11,568 nt of DNA from an uncultured Nitrosomonadales bacterium (lineage in GTDB: Bacteria > Pseudomonadota > Gammaproteobacteria > Burkholderiales > Gallionellaceae): NCBI GenBank assembly GCA_903934275.1, contig CAIZNF010000037.1, forward strand, positions 1 through 11,568. Reading direction: 5' to 3'. The first letter of the stretch is position 1. Each line of letters begins with the position of its first letter. The notes beneath the pieces are model-generated. The model was not told the DNA's origin and ran no database searches. It saw only the letters and a program-made list of their open reading frames with translations. Of the stretch, positions 1 to 5,616 are shown in pieces. A program made the position numbers and the translations under genes.

Positions 1-42
1 TGGCAGTTTTAGCGAGGTCGGTAGGTATCTTGTTTCTCAAAT

Positions 43-504
43 TTAAGAGAGTCGCCTTATATATGGGACAAGAACGTGGGTAATATCATTGGGTTTCTGC
101 TCCATGCGATCCATTCTTTCGATCACGTCATCCCAAAACGCTTGGTACTTCAAGATTTGTTTTTGAGTTGGCTTGCGCTCACAGTTGACTGTTTCAGTCC
201 AGACCTTGTCTTCTCCAAAAAATTGATACTTCAAAACTTGCCTTTGACTGGTTTTGCGCCCCGCTCTTGGTTTAGCAAGGTCAATTTGCAGTTGCGGTAC
301 TCCAGTGTCGAGGAAGTGGGCAATATCCACAACAGAGCAGCCCCAGGTTCTTCCTTGGTATATTGGTCGAATGGGAAAGGTTTTGTTGCTGTGCTGGTTG
401 TAAACAGTTTGCCGAGCTGCACCGAGAACCTTTGCGACCTGTTCGGGGTTCAGGATGATTTGTCCAGGATATTGCCGCTCAAGTGACTCTAAGTGTTTGC
501 TCAT
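43..504 (-). CDS. Small helix-turn-helix protein with an internal duplication, function unknown
   Basis: I do not recognise this 153-residue protein. Residues 19-66 read like a small HTH/excisionase-type DNA-binding domain: NPEQVAKVLGAARQTVYNQ looks like a helix-turn-helix, followed by a wing-like stretch containing RTWGCSVVDIAHFLDTG. The basic stretch KPRAGRK (78-84) resembles an AT-hook. Residues 83-99 and 110-126 are a tandem duplication with a 27-residue period and the shared pattern RKx[ST]Q[RK]Q[VI]LKYQxFx[ED]D. The duplication is also visible in the DNA (142-159 and 223-240). The frame extends upstream to a GTG at 549, but I chose ATG 504 because the domain starts just after it and the extra residues look non-conserved. 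Neither start has a clear ribosome binding site. It lies beside a transposase remnant, so an accessory or mobile-element origin is plausible. A DNA-binding role is inferred from the fold pattern only. Confidence 0.6.
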   Translation of the reverse strand: MSKHLESLERQYPGQIILNPEQVAKVLGAARQTVYNQHSNKTFPIRPIYQGRTWGCSVVDIAHFLDTGVPQLQIDLAKPRAGRKTSQRQVLKYQFFGEDKVWTETVNCERKPTQKQILKYQAFWDDVIERMDRMEQKPNDITHVLVPYIRRLS

Positions 505-543
505 ACGCAAAGATTGAAACGCGGCGCGCTCAAAAACCAACCG

Positions 544-570
544 CAACACCTTGGAGAGGTTAAGGTGTTG
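544..570. repeat. 9-bp perfect inverted repeat (hairpin)
   Basis: CAACACCTT (544-552) and AAGGTGTTG (562-570) are exact reverse complements separated by 9 nt. The right arm ends two bases before the ATG of the IS30-like transposase stub at 573, so in plus-strand RNA the hairpin would cover its likely Shine-Dalgarno sequence (GGAGAGG or TAAGG). Such a structure could limit translation of a transposase from read-through transcripts. That role is inference. Confidence 0.45.
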
Positions 571-572
571 GG

Positions 573-632
573 ATGGAAAAAACAGAAAAGCAGTACAAGC
601 AATTGAGTGCCGAGGAGGGAGCCGCTATCTCC
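573..632 (+). pseudogene. 5' remnant of an IS30-family-like transposase gene
   Basis: An ATG at 573, preceded by GGAGAGG and TAAGG, opens a reading frame whose first 19 or so residues are MEKTEKQYKQLSAEEGAAI. The YKQLSAEE.AAI pattern is what the N-terminus of IS30-family transposases usually looks like, just before their HTH domain. The similarity stops at about residue 20, where the GC-rich hairpin repeat at 630-664 begins. The frame then runs on without meaning, overlapping the 3' end of ispB, to a TAA at 732-734. No downstream transposase sequence (HTH, DDE core) or matching terminal repeat is present. I read this as a truncated insertion-sequence relic. The match is from memory of the family and is short, so it could be chance. 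Confidence 0.4.
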
Positions 633-664
633 TCCCCTGATAAGGGGAGGCCGGGAGGGGTTGG
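630..664 (-). repeat. GC-rich hairpin repeat downstream of ispB
   Basis: CCTCCCCT (631-638) and AGGGGAGG (643-650) form a perfect 8-bp stem with the loop GATA, followed by CCGGGAGGGGTTGGG. Read on the minus strand it has the CCCAACCC...CTCCC arrangement of the C-rich arm of the larger repeats at 3507-3668 and 5427-5600 and of the element inside mutS. It starts three bases after the ispB stop codon on the same strand. It could act as a 3'-end stabiliser, but there is no T-tract for an intrinsic terminator. A second short hairpin (673-680 with 682-689) lies in the last ispB codons. Confidence 0.6.
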
Positions 665-666
665 GT

Positions 667-1629
667 CTAATATTGCCGCGTCGCGGCAAAGTGCGCCAAT
701 TCTAGCAAACATTGTTTGTATTTTGAATCGGTAACGGAGGCGATGGCCGCGCAAGCCGACTCTGTTTCGCGCAGGGCTTGTTGGCGGGTGAAATCCAGCG
801 CGCCGGTGGCATGAATTATTTGCAGCACTTCGTCGAATTTTTCCACATCGCCTTGTTCGATTGCACCGCGCACCACGGCGGCTTGCTCCGGGGTGCCGTG
901 CTGCATGGCGTAAATCAGGGGCAGAGTGGGCTTGCCTTCGGCGAGGTCGTCGCCGAGATGTTTGCCGGTTTGCGCTTCGACGGCTGAGTAGTCCAGCACG
1001 TCGTCAATCAGTTGGAATGCGGTGCCGAGATGCATGCCGTATTTGGCCGCAGCCTCTTCATCCGCAGCAGAGGATTTGCCCAGAATTGCGCCGAGGCGCA
1101 TCGCTGCTTCGAACAGTTTGGCGGTCTTGCAATGGATTACGCGCATATAGTTGTTGGCATCCACATCCGCATCGTGGCAGTTGAGCAGTTGCAGCACTTC
1201 GCCTTCGGCGATGGTGTTGGTGGCATCGGCCAGCGTTTGCATCACGCGCATCTCGCCCACTTCGACCATCATCTGGAAGGCGCGCGAATACAGGAAATCG
1301 CCGACCAACACGCTGGCAGAATTGCCGAACAATGCATTGGTTGTCTCGCGCCCACGGCGCAATGTGGATTCATCCACCACATCGTCATGCAATAAGGTGG
1401 CGGTATGGATAAACTCCACTACTGCCGCGAGATCGTGATGGGATTTTCCCCGATAGCCAAAAGCATCGGCAGATAGCACGACCAATGCCGGGCGCAGCCG
1501 CTTGCCGCCGCTGCCGACGATGTATTCGCCGACCTGATTTATCAGCAGCACTTCCGAGTGTAGCCGGGTGCGTATCACCTGATCCACTGCGGCCATATCC
1601 GCTGCGAGCAATTGCTTGAGGTTTTCCAA
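667..1629 (-). CDS. ispB: Octaprenyl diphosphate synthase (trans-polyprenyl synthase)
   Basis: This enzyme extends farnesyl diphosphate with isopentenyl diphosphate to the C40 chain used for the side chain of ubiquinone; it is a cytosolic all-alpha isoprenoid synthase. At 320 residues it matches the E. coli IspB length (323). The substrate-binding GGKRLRP is at 41-47. The first Asp-rich motif DDVVD is at 82-86 and the second, DDVLD, at 209-213, with the flanking GKHLGDDLAEGKPTLP region intact. The start is a TTG at 1629, preceded by AGAAGG five bases upstream. The N-terminal residues before the first ATG-coded Met (residue 12) align with the family's usual N-terminus, which supports TTG. It lies 167 bp downstream of the MHS transporter on the same strand and may be read from there or from its own promoter. 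The chain length (octaprenyl rather than another long chain) is inferred from overall similarity. Confidence 0.93.
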   Translation of the reverse strand: MENLKQLLAADMAAVDQVIRTRLHSEVLLINQVGEYIVGSGGKRLRPALVVLSADAFGYRGKSHHDLAAVVEFIHTATLLHDDVVDESTLRRGRETTNALFGNSASVLVGDFLYSRAFQMMVEVGEMRVMQTLADATNTIAEGEVLQLLNCHDADVDANNYMRVIHCKTAKLFEAAMRLGAILGKSSAADEEAAAKYGMHLGTAFQLIDDVLDYSAVEAQTGKHLGDDLAEGKPTLPLIYAMQHGTPEQAAVVRGAIEQGDVEKFDEVLQIIHATGALDFTRQQALRETESACAAIASVTDSKYKQCLLELAHFAATRQY

Positions 1630-1655
1630 GAGTACCTTCTATTCTGACAATATGA

Positions 1656-1667
1656 TTTTCGCGAAAA
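1656..1667. promoter_or_regulatory. Perfect 12-bp palindrome upstream of ispB
   Basis: TTTTCGCGAAAA is a perfect palindrome 27 bp upstream of the ispB TTG start, within the 167-bp gap behind the MHS transporter. Its position would suit an operator, but I see no convincing -35/-10 pair around it. It may be fortuitous. Confidence 0.2.
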
Positions 1668-1796
1668 GCAGCTTGAGGGCGCGCTATTCCGTTTGGCTTT
1701 CATAACAGCCGCATTGATGGAAAAATGGAAATAATCGCGCTCAGCTATGCAACGTGCATTGTCGCATAAAAAAACCTTTATCCAAATTCAACTACG

Positions 1797-3050
1797 CTAT
1801 TTGCGCTTCCACAAATATATCCCGATCAGCACGCCAACGGTGCTCAACAGTCCCACATAATGCGCCGGTGCCAAAGGGTCGATCGGCAGCAGCATGCTGA
1901 CCACAATCGGCGTAAGCCCACCGAATACCGCATAGGCTACATTGTAGGAAAACGATAGCCCGGAGAATCGTACCACGGGCGGGAACGCTTTGACGGCAAC
2001 GCTTGGCACTACGCCGATCACCCCCACAAAAAAACCGCACAATGCATATAACTCGTAAATTCGCTGCGGCGCTACCGCCATTTGCTGGTAGAACAGCGCG
2101 GAGGTGAGGCCCAGCAGCACGCAGCCTGCCATCAACACGCGCCCCGCGCCATAACGATCAGCCAGTGCGCCAAACACCACGCAGCCGAGGCTCAGAAACA
2201 ATGTTGCCATGCTGTTTGCCTGTAATGCTATGACGGCAGGAATGGCATAGAGTTTTTGTACCAGCGTGGGTGTCATCAGTATCATTACCACAATCGCCGC
2301 CGATAACAGCCAGGTCAGTAACATGGTGAGAATCACTGCGGGGCGGTGTTCGCGAATCACTGTTTTCAGCGGTAACTCGTTCGCCAGAGTTTGGCGCGCC
2401 TGCATTTCTTTGAATACCGGCGTTTCATGTAGCCACTGGCGCAACCAAACCGATACCAACCCAAAAATTCCGCCGATGATGAACGGCACGCGCCACCCTT
2501 CGATGAGTATTTCAGCCGGGGTATATAGCTTGTTAATTGCGGTCGCTACCAGCGAGCCAAGCAAAATTCCGCCGGTCAGTCCGGCAGTCAGCGTGCCGCA
2601 GGCAAAGCCGACATGGCGTGGCGGCACATGCTCGGAGACAAACACCCATGCTCCCGGCACTTCACCGCCTATCGCAGCGCCTTGCAACACGCGCAAAGCA
2701 AGCAACAACAATGGGGCCCAGATGCCTATGGATGCATAGGTTGGCAGCAAGCCAATTGCCAGTGTGGGCACCGACATCAAGAAAATGCTTAGCATGAATA
2801 TGCGTTTGCGCCCTAGCAGATCACCAAAATGTGCCATCACAATCCCGCCCAATGGACGAGCCAGATAACCTGCGGCAAAAATGCCGAAGGTTTGTGTCTG
2901 GCGTAGCCAGTCTGGCATATCGGGTGGAAAGAATAACTGCCCAATCACCACTGCGAAAAATATGAAGATGATAAAGTCGTAAAACTCCAGTGCGCCACCC
3001 AAAGCGGCCAATATCAACGTTCGGTAATCATTGCGGCTTAGTGCTGGCAT
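1797..3050 (-). CDS. MHS-family (ProP/KgtP/ShiA-like) major facilitator transporter
   Basis: This is a predicted inner-membrane H+ symporter of the metabolite:H+ symporter branch of the major facilitator superfamily, about 417 residues with 12 hydrophobic segments. Diagnostic sequence includes the early GALEFYDF stretch in helix 1, GYLARPLGGIVMAHFGDLLGRKR (the family's helix 2-3 loop signature with GRKR), RVLQGAAIGGEVPGA in helix 4 and LADRYGAGRVL in the second-half loop. The substrate cannot be read from sequence; relatives carry organic acids, osmolytes or aromatic compounds. The frame is open to a TTG at 3086, but I prefer ATG 3050. No ribosome binding site precedes the TTG, a GGGAAG precedes the ATG closely, and an extended -10 at 3093-3101 would start transcription about where the TTG lies. 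It is divergent from rpmE and upstream of ispB. No neighbour suggests a substrate. Confidence 0.88.
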   Translation of the reverse strand: MPALSRNDYRTLILAALGGALEFYDFIIFIFFAVVIGQLFFPPDMPDWLRQTQTFGIFAAGYLARPLGGIVMAHFGDLLGRKRIFMLSIFLMSVPTLAIGLLPTYASIGIWAPLLLLALRVLQGAAIGGEVPGAWVFVSEHVPPRHVGFACGTLTAGLTGGILLGSLVATAINKLYTPAEILIEGWRVPFIIGGIFGLVSVWLRQWLHETPVFKEMQARQTLANELPLKTVIREHRPAVILTMLLTWLLSAAIVVMILMTPTLVQKLYAIPAVIALQANSMATLFLSLGCVVFGALADRYGAGRVLMAGCVLLGLTSALFYQQMAVAPQRIYELYALCGFFVGVIGVVPSVAVKAFPPVVRFSGLSFSYNVAYAVFGGLTPIVVSMLLPIDPLAPAHYVGLLSTVGVLIGIYLWKRK

Positions 3051-3092
3051 AAGCTTCCCATATATTTTCCTATCCTCTTCGTTCAAGCCCGC

Positions 3093-3101
3093 ATCATATC
3101 A
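3093..3101 (-). promoter_or_regulatory. Extended -10 promoter element for the MHS transporter
   Basis: On the minus strand the sequence reads TGATATGAT, which is an extended -10 (TGn followed by TATGAT, 5 of 6 to consensus). No good -35 lies 16-18 bp upstream, as is common for extended -10 promoters. Transcription would begin near 3086, leaving a short leader before ATG 3050. Confidence 0.4.
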
Positions 3102-3119
3102 AGCCAAAACCATAAAAAT

Positions 3120-3148
3120 TTGCGCAACTCACTATTTTTATGGATAAT
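3120..3148 (+). promoter_or_regulatory. Sigma70-type promoter of rpmE
   Basis: TTGCGC (3120-3125) and GATAAT (3143-3148) are separated by 17 bp, an optimal sigma70 layout with a good -10. The predicted start near 3155 gives a leader of about 65 nt before rpmE. It lies back-to-back with the transporter promoter in the divergent intergenic region. Confidence 0.55.
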
Positions 3149-3220
3149 GCGCGCCCCCCGTGAAGTGTATTCATGGGAGTGCGTACACCCGCCGCACCGA
3201 ACCAATTGCAAGGAAAGAAA

Positions 3221-3433
3221 ATGAAAGCAGATATTCACCCGAAATACCAGGAAATTACCGTGACTTGCAGCTGCGGCAATAACTTCAAAACCAAGTCTGC
3301 AATGGGTAAGCCGGAGCTGAAGGTCGAAGTTTGCTCTGAATGCCATCCGTTTTATACCGGCACGCAAAAGATTGTGGATACCGCTGGTCGTATCGATAAA
3401 TTCCGTCAAAAATACGGCAAAGCTGCGGCGTAA
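3221..3433 (+). CDS. rpmE: 50S ribosomal protein L31 (zinc-binding form)
   Basis: L31 sits on the large ribosomal subunit at the bridge to the small subunit. The 70-residue protein has the normal length and the sequence [16 protein letters not shown] at its start. Four cysteines, C16, C18, C38 and C41, make it the zinc-containing (C+) form rather than the zinc-free paralogue made under zinc limitation. The start is the ATG at 3221 with AAGGAAAG just upstream at 3210-3217. An in-frame ATG at 3173 is too far upstream to matter and encodes non-family residues. It ends in a double stop, TAATAA. It is monocistronic, with its own promoter; possible termination sites are a weak hairpin plus T6 (3669-3691) and the strong hairpin at 3744-3778. 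No paralogue of L31 is nearby. Confidence 0.97.
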   Translation: MKADIHPKYQEITVTCSCGNNFKTKSAMGKPELKVEVCSECHPFYTGTQKIVDTAGRIDKFRQKYGKAAA

Positions 3434-3506
3434 TAACTGGCTGCTTGTATGCCGCCTTTGGGTGATTTGGCCGAAAGGCTGTGCGTAGAGGCCCCCCGGA
3501 ACTAAT

Positions 3507-3668
3507 GGGTATGGCGTCTGATAATGACTTGCCATGCTCGTTTACCCCTCCCCAACCCTCCCACAGAGGGATAACCAGCGACTTGGGCATCGTTTTTTGA
3601 TGGCCTAGTCGAATGGCTAGTTGTTTTACCAGAAGTGGCGAACGAATCGCTTCGCGAGTTTCACGTTA
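3507..3668 (+). repeat. Short dispersed MITE-like repeat, copy 1
   Basis: This segment in the rpmE 3' region matches, in inverted orientation, the copy at 5427-5600. Shared exact blocks are 3566-3586 (=5509-5529), 3605-3626 (=5470-5491), 3637-3651 (=5444-5458) and 3653-3668 (=5427-5442). From GTTT at 3540 to GTTA at 3668 the core is 129 bp in both copies. It comprises a C-rich arm (CCCCTCCCCAACCCTCCC with a GAGGG partner), an interior with an imperfect CTAGTC/GGCTAG hairpin and the right end GCGAGTTTCACGTTA. The left end TGATAATGA-CTTGCC is a degraded form of the terminal inverted repeat seen in copy 3. It has no coding capacity. This gap (3434-3917) also contains copy 2, a terminator and a possible small RNA. 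Confidence 0.75.
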
Positions 3669-3677
3669 GCCAGTTAC

Positions 3678-3706
3678 TTGGCAACTTTTTTGATTGCTTA
3701 TACGAT
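3678..3706 (+). promoter_or_regulatory. Possible sigma70 promoter for a small RNA
   Basis: TTGGCA (3678-3683, 5 of 6 to consensus) and TACGAT (3701-3706, 4 of 6) are spaced by 17 bp. The same bases can also be read as a small terminator: GCCAG/TTGGC stem (3669-3682) followed by a T6 run (3686-3691). The two readings compete; the terminator reading would serve rpmE. Confidence 0.3.
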
Positions 3707-3711
3707 AATTG

Positions 3712-3778
3712 GTGGTTCCTCTGGAACTTATCGCTCCGGTTCTATACAAAAGGCAGCACTTGCTGCCTTTTGTATTTA
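3712..3778 (+). ncRNA. Candidate small RNA ending in an intrinsic terminator
   Basis: From the possible promoter at 3678-3706 a transcript would start near 3712 and end at the terminator, about 65 nt later. It would contain a small hairpin GTTCC-TCT-GGAAC (3715-3727), a single-stranded stretch TATCGCTCCGGTTCT and the terminator hairpin. I recognise no known RNA family. The alternative is that this is just the 3' end of the rpmE transcript. Confidence 0.27.
3744..3778 (+). terminator. Strong rho-independent terminator
   Basis: ATACAAAAGGCAGCA (3744-3758) and TGCTGCCTTTTGTAT (3761-3775) are perfect reverse complements, 15 bp, with a 2-nt gap. The GC core GGCAGC/GCTGCC is followed by TTTTGTATTT. 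The A-run on the other side lets it work in both directions. On the plus strand it ends transcripts from rpmE or from the candidate small RNA before the M48 gene. Confidence 0.85.
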
Positions 3779-3829
3779 AGGCATCAATCTCGCCTGATGG
3801 CTAGCATCGAGCCGTCCAAGTATCGATAT

Positions 3830-3898
3830 GTTTCCCCCTCCCCAACCCTCCCCCAGAGGGAGAGGGGGCGAACGAACCGCTGAGCGAGTTTCACGTTA
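3830..3898 (+). repeat. Dispersed repeat, copy 2 (internally deleted)
   Basis: This 69-bp element has the same left part (GTTTCCCCCTCCCCAACCC) and right end (GCGAACGAACCGCTGAGCGAG...TTTCACGTTA) as the 129-bp core of copies 1 and 3, but lacks 60 bp of interior, corresponding to 3571-3630 of copy 1. Two AGAGGG units (3855-3860, 3861-3866) meet at the junction. The left end upstream of GTTT is not shared. It lies directly before the ribosome binding site of the M48 gene, so it is part of that gene's leader or promoter region. Confidence 0.7.
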
Positions 3899-3917
3899 AC
3901 ACTGAGAAGGAACTGAC

Positions 3918-5339
3918 ATGCGTCTTTTAATTATCAGCCTTGTTTTTTTGTTGCTGGCCGGTTGCGCGCAAAACCCTGTTACCGGAAAAAACGATTTTGT
4001 GATGATGTCGGAGAGTCAGGAAATGGCAATTGGCCGCCAATCCGACGAGCAGGTCAAGAAACAATATAAGGTTTACGAATCTAAAGCGCTACAGGATTAC
4101 GTCAACAGCGTTGGGCAAAAAATCGCCAAACAGAGCCATCGCCCTGGCCTGCAATACCACTTTACCGTATTGGATTCACCGGATATCAATGCCTTCGCAC
4201 TGCCCGGCGGTTACGTCTATATCACGCGCGGCATCATGGCCTACCTCAACAGCGAAGCGGAACTGGCAGCTGTGCTGGGACATGAAATCGGCCATGTGAC
4301 GGCACGTCATGGCGTGCGCCAGCAAAGCGCCGCGCAAGCCACCAATCTCGGATTAACTATCGCTTCTATCTTCGTGCCGCAAATCAATTCGGTTGGCGCG
4401 CAAAATCTGACTAATATGGTTGGAGGCGCATTGTTGTCTGGCTATGGGCGCGAACATGAATTGGAAGCAGACCGCTTGGGTGCGGTTTATCTGTCGCGCA
4501 CCGATTACGCCCCGCAAGCCATTATCGATGTTATTGGCGTGCTGAAGAATCAGGAATTGAAGGATGCGGAGCTGGCCAAGCAGGAAGGTCGCGAACCGCG
4601 CCGTTATCACGGCCTGTTTGCCTCGCACCCGGACAATGATACGCGCTTGCAACAGGCTGTCGGCGAGGCTGTCAAGAACGCTGCCGCCCACGCACACTTT
4701 GAAGGGCGCGGCGAATTTTACGCCGCTTCAGACGGCTTGGTGTTCAACGACAACAGCGAGCAAGGCGTGGTGCGCAACAACCGCTTTTATCACGGCGAAC
4801 TGGGTATCGCGCTGCAATTTCCGGAAGCATGGCAGGTGCATAACTTGCCGGATGCATTGATTGCCATCAGCCCGCAAGGCGAAGCCAAGCTGCAAATGAA
4901 AATGGATCATAAACCCAACGGTTCACCGGTCGAGTATGCGCGACGTTTGGCCGGTTATGGGGCAAAAATCCAACAGCTCGAAGTGAATGACTTGCCCGCA
5001 GCGCTGATTGATTTGCCGAACACTATCGGTGGCGTGATTTATTTGAACAAGCAGGCGTTTATCCTGCAAGGTCAAGCCAAGACCCAGCAAGGCTTGGCCG
5101 CGCATCACGACGAAATAATCGGCACGGTGCGCAGTTTCCACGCGCTTACCGCCGACGAACGCAAATTGGTCAGGCCGCTCAGCATCCGGGTCATTACTGC
5201 ACGGCAGGGTGACACTTACGCTAAACTCGCGCAAAACTCGCCGCTCGGTAAATCTGCAGAGAGCTATCTGCGGCTAATCAATGCACAATATCCCAATGGT
5301 GAACCACAGGCGAAGCAGCGCATCAAGATTGTGGAATAG
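3918..5339 (+). CDS. Lipoprotein M48-family zinc metalloprotease
   Basis: This is a 473-residue predicted periplasmic, membrane-anchored protease. The N-terminus is a lipoprotein signal: hydrophobic residues 3-14, lipobox LLAGC and the acylated cysteine at 16. The M48 catalytic domain contains the zinc motif HEIGH (H122, E123, H126) and the third-ligand motif ELEADRLG (E183). The last 50 or so residues (about 424-473, with RQGDTYAKLAQ and YLRLINAQYPNG) resemble a LysM-like terminal domain known from this type of protease, and no TPR domain like that of BepA is obvious. The likely role is cell-envelope quality control; substrates are unknown. ATG 3918 has GAAGGAA 5-12 bases upstream. The gene is bracketed by inverted copies of a short repeat (3507-3668 and 5427-5600), with a third copy in its leader. 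Confidence 0.9.
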   Translation: MRLLIISLVFLLLAGCAQNPVTGKNDFVMMSESQEMAIGRQSDEQVKKQYKVYESKALQDYVNSVGQKIAKQSHRPGLQYHFTVLDSPDINAFALPGGYVYITRGIMAYLNSEAELAAVLGHEIGHVTARHGVRQQSAAQATNLGLTIASIFVPQINSVGAQNLTNMVGGALLSGYGREHELEADRLGAVYLSRTDYAPQAIIDVIGVLKNQELKDAELAKQEGREPRRYHGLFASHPDNDTRLQQAVGEAVKNAAAHAHFEGRGEFYAASDGLVFNDNSEQGVVRNNRFYHGELGIALQFPEAWQVHNLPDALIAISPQGEAKLQMKMDHKPNGSPVEYARRLAGYGAKIQQLEVNDLPAALIDLPNTIGGVIYLNKQAFILQGQAKTQQGLAAHHDEIIGTVRSFHALTADERKLVRPLSIRVITARQGDTYAKLAQNSPLGKSAESYLRLINAQYPNGEPQAKQRIKIVE

Positions 5340-5356
5340 TGGCATGGCGAACAATA

Positions 5357-5397
5357 ACCGTAGGGTGGGCTGCGCCCACCACGTCGGGCACAGCCCG
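5357..5397 (+). repeat. REP-like element (GTAG head plus hairpins), copy 1
   Basis: The element starts with ACCGTAG (5357-5363), followed by a perfect 7-bp hairpin GGTGGGC-TGC-GCCCACC (5364-5380) and a second hairpin CGGGC-ACA-GCCCG (5385-5397). A GTAG head next to a GC-rich palindrome is the layout of REP sequences mobilised by RAYT transposases. A related copy lies at 9997-10020 on the other strand. It begins 18 bp after the M48 stop codon and could protect or end that transcript, though there is no T-tract. Confidence 0.65.
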
Positions 5398-5426
5398 AAC
5401 TACATTGGGCACTGGCTCGTCCGGCT

Positions 5427-5600
5427 TAACGTGAAACTCGCGCAGCGATTCGTTCGCCCCCTCTGGGTGAAACAACTAGCCATTCGACTAGACTGCAAAC
5501 AACCGCAGCCAAGTCGCTGGTTATCCCTCCGAGGGAGGGTTGGGGAGGGGGAAACGGGCATGGCGAGTTTCATTATCAGGGGTGGTGCTCGCCATGCCCG
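5427..5600 (-). repeat. Dispersed MITE-like repeat, copy 3 (most complete)
   Basis: This is the inverted copy of the element at 3507-3668. The 129-bp core runs from TAACGTGAAACTCGC (5427-5441) to GGGGGAAAC (5547-5555). The terminal repeat is TAACGTGAAACTCGC on the left and, read inward from the right, GATAATGAAACTCGC (5564-5578), sharing TGAAACTCGC exactly. The right side also contains a perfect 13-bp inverted repeat, CGGGCATGGCGAG (5555-5567) with CTCGCCATGCCCG (5588-5600), with a 20-nt loop that holds the end motif. No protein is encoded. The element fills the gap between the M48 gene and the glycosyltransferase and ends 16 bp before the latter's start codon. Confidence 0.75.
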
Positions 5601-5616
5601 TTAGATAATCAGGCAA

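Noticed and set aside
3635..3883. 82-codon plus-strand frame in the rpmE-M48 gap
   Set aside because: It spans both repeat copies and the strong terminator; its tail (PSPTLPQRERG) is the translated repeat, so it is not a gene.
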